This document shows positions 58,401-64,000 of a stretch of DNA of 64,000 nucleotides, piece by piece. A program made the position numbers and the translations under genes. The notes below the pieces were generated by a model that had not been told where the DNA came from, did no database searches, and saw only the letters and a list, made by a program, of their open reading frames with translations. The first letter of the stretch is position 1, and the number at the start of each line of letters is the position of its first letter. The stretch lies in NCBI GenBank assembly GCA_047495785.1, contig JBLDXI010000003.1, forward strand, positions 1,426,001 to 1,490,000, written 5' to 3'. The DNA is from Lepidodermella squamata. Its lineage: Eukaryota > Gastrotricha.

Positions 58401-60311
58401 AGTTTCAGGTTTTAAAGCCCTCCACTTTTGATTTCGGCGGCAGAATTGTTATTGCATTTTGAAATAATTGCATTATTCTCTTGACAGGCTGCTGTTTCAT
58501 GTTATCAGCCAAAAACTGACCCTCCATCGGTGTACGTCGAAGTTGTACCTGGTTACGATCATACGCTTCCTGCTGGTTGCAAAGCTGGGCAAGTGCAGAT
58601 CAGCCTCGCGGGGGTAACTCTAAATAATAATCTCTTGAAATATACACTTCAGGCGTTGAGGCCTGATACCGCACGCTTATTAATGAAAAAACTGAAAAAG
58701 CTGCCGCTAAATGCCAAAACAGATCCTATAATGACATAAGTTTTTGACGAATTCGATCTGTGTGCGACGTTCAGGGGGAATGAAGGGGGAGGGGCAGCGT
58801 CCTCCCAGCTCGGCCTGCGGGCCAGACAACAATGCTATGACGATCGCAATTTCTTTTCAGATCGCCCAACGATACACGTATTCGCGAAATGGTGATATTA
58901 CATTCCTTTCCAATCCAAGTCCAATGGATATGATTGGGATTCTCGAAAATGAGGAAAACTTGAGAACGGCATGTGCGATGAAACCGAAGCCTGATGAATT
59001 TCTTATCGCTTTTTTCGTTCAACAGATGAAGTATAAAAGATGCACTCGGGCCATGCTATTAGTATGCAGGCCAGTGGAAATAGGCTGCTTCAACCCTGAT
59101 CAGCAAGAATTTTTGGTATGTAATCACCTATCACCTGGCTAATTCCCCGTGCCGTTCCTTTTCTAATATTTGATTTATAGCTTGTATCAACCGCTGCCCA
59201 AACGTACAGCTTCAAAGAATGCCGAAACTTGGTAAGTCTGCGATCTCGCCACATTATCTACTAACATGATTTTGCAAATAAGGCCGTTCCGTACAGTCAT
59301 TATAGTTTGGAAAGCACCAGACCGCTGGAAACAAGGGCAGGATACAATCCATTGGACTGTTCCAATGATTGGAACTCCCAGAATTACAGCTACTGGATCC
59401 AGGTATTTTAATACATACAGATCATTGAAGCCAATAAATCTAAATGTCATTATACCTAGCTGGAAAAATTCAATACGTTCGATGATTGCTGGTATTATAT
59501 CTTCCATACAGTTCGTTATTTCTTTGCCTTTCACCTATTGCTTTTCATCGCATTCTGCGACTTGTTAACCATGAAATATGAGTGAAATTGTGAGCATTTC
59601 CTGATTTCTGGGTGAACCTTTATCACAAGTGGATAGCAGCTCCAAAAGCTATTGCAGGCTTGAAGGCTAAAATCCACCGGTGTACCCCTATGATAAGGCT
59701 GATGATATCCGGTGCCAACAACTGTAAAAACTAATTTTTCTTTTCCTGAAATGATCTTAGAAGATATTCACAAGCTTCGTGCGTTGCCTTTACAAGACAC
59801 CCAGCAACATACAAAACGCTATCGTTTGCCGTCCTACTGACATCGTGGGAAATACGTGCAGCCAATATGATGTTAGCAAGACGCCGGTGAATTCCTTACT
59901 TGAAAGTTTGCATCCATAATCTAATCTTTTACAGGAAGGAGGGCCATATCCAAGTACATTCGATTGTCTAAGTGCCAACGTAGGACAAGGGCCGGTAAGA
60001 AGAAATCACTGTTTTCAGCTATAACCAACGATTCTAGAACACACTTCTTTCCGCAGGCGAAATGCTGCTGTCGGAAATCAAATGGTGAGCAAAAATTGAT
60101 TGGAACTGTACAGAATGGCCCCACGCCGACTGCGGGTAACCTATCACCTTTCTGCGTTTGTCCAGATGGAACGACAGTAAAATTAAGAGAATACGGCAAT
60201 ATTTATTTACATAAACTATTTTGTATTCAATAGCGTACAACAATGGGATTATATGACGAGTATTACAGCACCTCATCTACGTCTGCTGACTCTGACTGCT
60301 TTTTTCCATAG
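55498..60311 (+). CDS. secreted multi-module cysteine-rich protein, copy V
   Basis: Nineteen phase-0 exons, 536 aa, with no lesion seen: 55498-55632, 55689-55757, 55807-55854, 55905-55994, 56053-56115, 56170-56250, 56322-56384, 56575-56646, 58253-58312, 58488-58613, 58861-58968, 59026-59115, 59181-59231, 59283-59402, 59460-59510, 59761-59886, 59935-59994, 60057-60176, 60234-60311. The first exon is a signal peptide with a basic start (MNSKRAVLRSVLLYFLSAIP). Modules follow the family plan; exon 6 has lost three residues (C-x8-C-x3-C). Exon 11 is followed by a GC donor (GCATGT). Intron 8 carries a DNA element. The C-terminal exon ends SADSDCFFP. It is the cleanest full-length copy with copy I. 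Confidence 0.8.
57324..58157. mobile_element. TA-CAGTGCTCCCTCG family element in intron 8 of copy V
   Basis: The right end GTGCAGTTACCGAGGGAGCACTG-TA is intact. The left end AGTACTCCCTACATAACTGC is a decayed version of its complement. Internal GGTTAGCCAT piece as in other members. No transposase frame. Confidence 0.55.
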
Positions 60312-60876
60312 TGCTAAAGCTTTTAAATATCGCTTGGTGGTCAAAATCAAGATCAATCGTGACTGAAACCTAAATTCGACAGTTACTAAATACTAGGCCA
60401 TGAAAAACGATAAGGTGGTTATAGCTGAAATAAAATCATTGAAGGAAAAAAAGCTCAGTCAGGAACTGGCAAGACTTGGCTATTGGCCAGACAATACTGA
60501 ATACTGTGAAGACTACAGCTCTCCTTAAAAACCAAACGATACTTACACTACGACCTCCATAAATGCAAAAACTCGGTAAGTTGCGTGCGAAAGATTTTGT
60601 TGATTCGCAACTGATTCGCAATATCAATGAGCTTGTAAAAAACGGTCTGTAAATATCGAGATTGGGTGTTCGGGTAGATACCGCTCACGGAGGTGAAATT
60701 ACGTTGCCAACGACGCCTGTTTTTTAACCGCAAATAAAAATTATGAAACCATAGTTTTTATTTTGATGAACAATAATTTTTCATTAAATAACTACGGAGG
60801 TTTTTTTTTCATGGAGGTTGCATTTATGGGGGTAAGGTAGCACTGTATTTAACCAAAGATTCCAAAACAAAGCAAA
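60312..60876. other. 3' flank of copy V
   Basis: No gene. GTAGCACTGTA at 60837 is a solo end related to the CAGTGCTCCCTCG family. Confidence 0.35.
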
Positions 60877-60980
60877 TTTCTGATGCCAATGGAGAGCAAA
60901 AATTGGTAGGAACAGAATGGCCCTACGCCGACTACGGGTAATCTTTTTGTACGTTTTCATCCAGATGGAACAACATTAAA
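60877..60980 (+). pseudogene. relic exon 18 of the cysteine-rich family
   Basis: AATGGAGAGCAAAAATTGGT, then ...CCTACGCCGACTACGGGTAA... and ...CATCCAGATGGAACAACA match exon 18 of copy V (60057-60176) with the CCC-coding start lost. It shows that a further copy existed between V and VI. Confidence 0.65.
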
Positions 60981-61181
60981 ATTATTGGAATACGGAATAT
61001 CGTATCACACCGCGCTTTCGGTTTCATGGTTTTAAACAGCTACCCGTGGTGACCCTGACATGAAAACGTTTACCGGGCTGCAATCCCTAAGTTTTAAAGT
61101 TTTTTATCGTTTTCTGCATGGGGAAAGACGTTCAAAATTCTGAGTTTCTGCGTCAAAGCTACTACCGTACCGTAAATTCCG

Positions 61182-61253
61182 AAATACAAGCCCAGGCGGC
61201 ACTACAAAGAACATCAAAGTGCCGACAAAGAGGTGCCGCCTGGGCTTGTATTT
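61182..61253. repeat. perfect 21-bp inverted repeat hairpin
   Basis: AAATACAAGCCCAGGCGGCA(C) at 61182-61202 is the exact complement of 61233-61253, with a 30-bp loop. The flanking ACCGAAATACTAACCC...CTTATAC sequence also occurs near 19435, so the surrounding repeat is dispersed. Confidence 0.7.
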
Positions 61254-61681
61254 GAATACCGTAGCTACCGAAATACTAACCCGGGCTTATACAAAAATGA
61301 TACCTCGAAAAATGGGGAAAAGTAGGCTTCTATTCAAGACTAGGCTTCTGCAACGGGGACCTGACTTTACTTTCTGTCTTTCAATCTCAAAACGCATCAA
61401 AATTTTCATTATTAGTTATGGACGTGGCTATGTGAACACAGTAAAATGTGTGTCACGCAATGGCTATGCGTACCCAATGTGTGTGGCGTGATGGCTACTT
61501 GAACACACCCACTGTGTGTGCGGAAACGGCTAAGCGTACCGACCCCTGTAACTACAGGTTTTTCACTTAATCGGTAATAATGAGGTGATTATTGACAGCG
61601 CGGAAGACAGAATTCAGTCATTGTGGAGTATAGGCTATAAATGCAGGTAAAACAGGGTCATGTTAACCATAAAACTTCACC
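61254..61681. other. upstream flank of the MULE relic
   Basis: Contains a run of related GTGTGTGGCGTGATGGCTAC / GTGTGTGCGGAAACGGCTAA units (61440-61545). No gene. Confidence 0.35.
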
Positions 61682-62870
61682 ATGACCGAGTCAGTTTCTG
61701 AATCAGTTGTTCCCGATATTATCAAGGATATTAAGGTGGGCGACCGTTTTCAGTCGCGCCACGACCTCGTTTACAAGCATTTGCTTACATTTCGAAACGA
61801 AGTACGCGAGACCTATGTATGCCGCGGTTCCGACACCAACTCGGTGAGAATACTCTGCACTCATGGCTACTGTCACAAGGAAAACATCACGTCAGGCGAT
61901 CGGCCGAATCAACACTTGGGCTTCACCGGCTGCCCAGCGAAAATCCTTGGCACCGTCAACAAGTCGGGCGTCGTCAAGATCACGCAAGTCGTGCGGTTCC
62001 ATAACCACGACCTGACCGACGAGCGATGGGTCATGTATTCCTCCAATCGCCGCCTCGACCCGCAGCAGGAAGCTGAAGTCCTGTCCCATTTGCACAACAA
62101 CGCCAAGGTGTCGACCGTTGCGCACCATCTGAGCAAAGCGACTAACAAGGTGATTACTGCAAAGCAACTTCACAATTTAGCCCAGGTAATTAGACTTTGT
62201 TATTACCCATTTTACCGATTATCTTACCGCGGTTCGTTTTTTCGCAGAAACACCGGCTCAGCCCCGAGGAGAACGCGCGTGTCCTCGACGAGACCCTGGC
62301 CGCCGTTAACGAGGGCGATGGCGTTGTGCACACCGCCCGCGACGACAAGGGCAACGTCGACATGTTGTTCATTGCTACAAATCAGATGATTAACGACGTC
62401 AACAAGTTCAAGCCGTCATGTATTTTGCTCGACGCCACCTTTAAGACCAACGTCGAGAAGTACAAGTTGTGTACTTTTGTCTACCTCTGCCCGCTGACCG
62501 GAAGCACCCGGGTTGCGGCCGTCTCTCTCCTCGCCGACGAACGCCAGCGCAACGTCAAGGCAATGTTGCAGGAGTTCAAGGCGATTTACGGCGCCGGCCC
62601 GTGGTTCTTCATGGTAGACAAGGACTTCGATCAAATCGATCTCTTGCGCGAGTTGTTCCCCGGCTGCATCATCCTGTTGTGCATCTTTCACGTGCTCAAT
62701 GCGGAACGTCATCGCCACAATTCGCAACAACGACGCCGTCCATCTAGTCGAATACAAGACCCAGGTGTTTGATGCGTTAAAAGCACTGATTAAGGCGCGG
62801 CGGTAAGAGGCCTTTAAGGAGGCTGTTGAGGCCTGGCGCGCACTAGTTCCGCAGCACGTGACGGTGAAAA
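61682..62870 (+). pseudogene. MULE-type transposase, frameshifted and truncated
   Basis: Exon 1 is 61682-62185 and exon 2 starts 62248 (GTAATT...CGCAG intron). The N-terminal part has a FLYWCH/FAR1-type zinc-binding pattern (VCRGSDT...RILCTHGYC, FTGCPAKI, RFHNHDL). Exon 2 has the MULE core: CILLDATFKTN, FFMVDKDFDQIDLL, CIILLCIFHVL. At about 62700 the frame shifts; the continuation (NVIATIRNNDAVHLVEYKTQ) is readable in the next frame to a TAA near 62804 and homology fades by 62870. The SWIM finger is absent. It is markedly richer in G+C than its surroundings, consistent with a late arrival. The protein at 1-2562 is a distant relative. Confidence 0.8.
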
Positions 62871-63091
62871 TTGCTCTGATTGGGAAACTACGTATAAATC
62901 TTAGCTACGACACATTATTTGCATTATTTGATTTTTTATTCAAATTTGCAATTTAATGTGCGTGTCTGAAGTTAAACTGTCTGTCTGAAGTTAAACTAAA
63001 AGCCTCATTTTTGACTTTCAAATCGCATCTTTTCAGCCTGTATCCGAAAATAATTTCTGACCGATGAAAATAAGCTGAAACATGTTTACAG
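62871..63091. other. junction between MULE relic and copy VI
   Basis: No exon of types 1-9 is found here, so copy VI has lost or displaced its 5' half. Confidence 0.4.
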
Positions 63092-64000
63092 GCTGCGGTT
63101 CCATGTTATCAGCCATGCACTTATCCCTTGCCGTTATTCAGCGTTGTTCCAGGCTATGATCATACGCTGCCTGCCGGTTGCAAAACCGGCCAAGTGCAGA
63201 TCAGCATCACAGGGGTAATTCCTAATTCTCAATCAACATAGCGCCTCAACATAGGTAGATATCATGATAAAGATGGCTGTATAACTCTTAACAGATTACC
63301 AAACGATACTCGCAAAACGGTGACATCACATTCCTTTCCAGTCCTACTGTCATCAGCGCGGAAAACTTGAGAACCGCAAGTGATACTAGTAGACCCTGTT
63401 CAATTTCAAATCGCTACTTTCGTTCAACAGATTAAGTACAAGAGATGCACGCGAAACTTGGCATTGGTGTGCAGACCAGTGGAAATAGGCTGCTTCAACC
63501 CTGATGGAGGGGGCGAATTTTTGGTATTTAATGACCTGTCGCCTTCGTTAATTTCTGATGTCGTTCCCTTTCTCATTATTACATTGATTAAAGCTTATGA
63601 CAACCGCTGGCCAAACTTTCAGCTTTCAAGAATGCCGAAGCTTGGTAATTGCTGCCGCCATGCGAACCGTTCGAATTTGTTATTCCGCTGCTTAGATTGT
63701 TCCGTTCAGTTATTATCGATGGGAACTCAACAGCCCGCTGGAAACAAGGGCAGGATTCAATCCATTGGACTGTGCCAATGATTTCTACACTCAGGAGCTA
63801 TAGCAACTCCATGCTGGTATTCTGTGTTTGATATTTGAAACCGATTAATCTAATTGAATACATATATATATGCATATAGCTGCGAAAATTCAATACATTC
63901 GACGAATGCTGGCTTAATATTTTCACTACGGTTCGTTACTGGTATCTTCCACCTATTGCTTTTCAAACGTTCTGTTATTTTGAACGCATAAAACCAGAAT
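63092..64000 (+). CDS. cysteine-rich family copy VI (5' missing, runs off the window)
   Basis: Exons of types 10-15: 63092-63214, 63295-63375, 63431-63523, 63594-63644, 63696 to about 63811, 63880-63930. They match copy V closely (GYDHTLPAGCK, GDITFLSS, VCRPVEIGCFNPD, FSFQECRSL, NPLDCAND). Exon 11 again uses a GC donor (GCAAGT at 63376). The exon-14 type meets an in-frame TAG after YTQEL and its end is unclear, so this copy may be damaged. With exons 1-9 missing it may be a truncated duplicate; exons 16-19 would lie beyond 64000. Confidence 0.6.

Overview
This is animal-type nuclear DNA. It is AT-rich, its genes are split by GT-AG introns (many only 55-70 nt), and it holds 7-transmembrane receptors, a LINE, a Penelope-like retroelement and many foldback/MITE elements. 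The phylum cannot be fixed from the sequence. All host genes that I can support lie on the + strand.

The core of the window is a tandem family of secreted cysteine-rich proteins that I do not recognise. Copy I (8497-11972) was resolved exon by exon: a signal peptide plus a chain of four-cysteine modules, each encoded by two exons, 19 exons in all, every intron phase 0. Copies II (23826-27590), IV (47383-54133) and V (55498-60311) keep the same 19-exon plan. Copy III (31433-about 42040) lacks its ends, has multiplied the 30+21-codon exon pair, and is stretched by three transposons sitting in introns. Copy VI (from 63092) runs off the window. Relics lie at 7471-7506 and 60877-60980.

Two paralogous class C (GABA-B-like) receptors, A (4635-7158) and B (43411-46705), each stand just upstream of a family copy, which suggests a duplicated receptor-plus-cysteine-rich block. 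Between copies II and III are two intronless secreted-protein genes: a swollenin-like protein (two fungal-type CBM1 domains, Thr-rich linker, expansin-like double-psi beta barrel) and a PQQ-type beta-propeller with a mucin-like stalk and a hydrophobic C-terminus.

Transposons: a MULE/SWIM gene enters at the left edge, and a frameshifted relative lies at 61682-62870. A Penelope-like element (13604-16022) has a 12-bp target duplication, near-identical 418-bp terminal repeats each carrying a hammerhead-ribozyme motif, and an ORF that has lost the reverse transcriptase core while keeping its GIY-YIG end. A LINE fragment lies at 48450-49930 (minus strand). There is a 2.95-kb foldback element at 37245-40194, a 3.27-kb TA-flanked element at 31684-34956, a dispersed family with TACAGTGCTCCCTCG ends, and numerous MITEs. 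Much of 12-23.6 kb, 42-43.4 kb and 54.1-55.5 kb shows no gene I can support.
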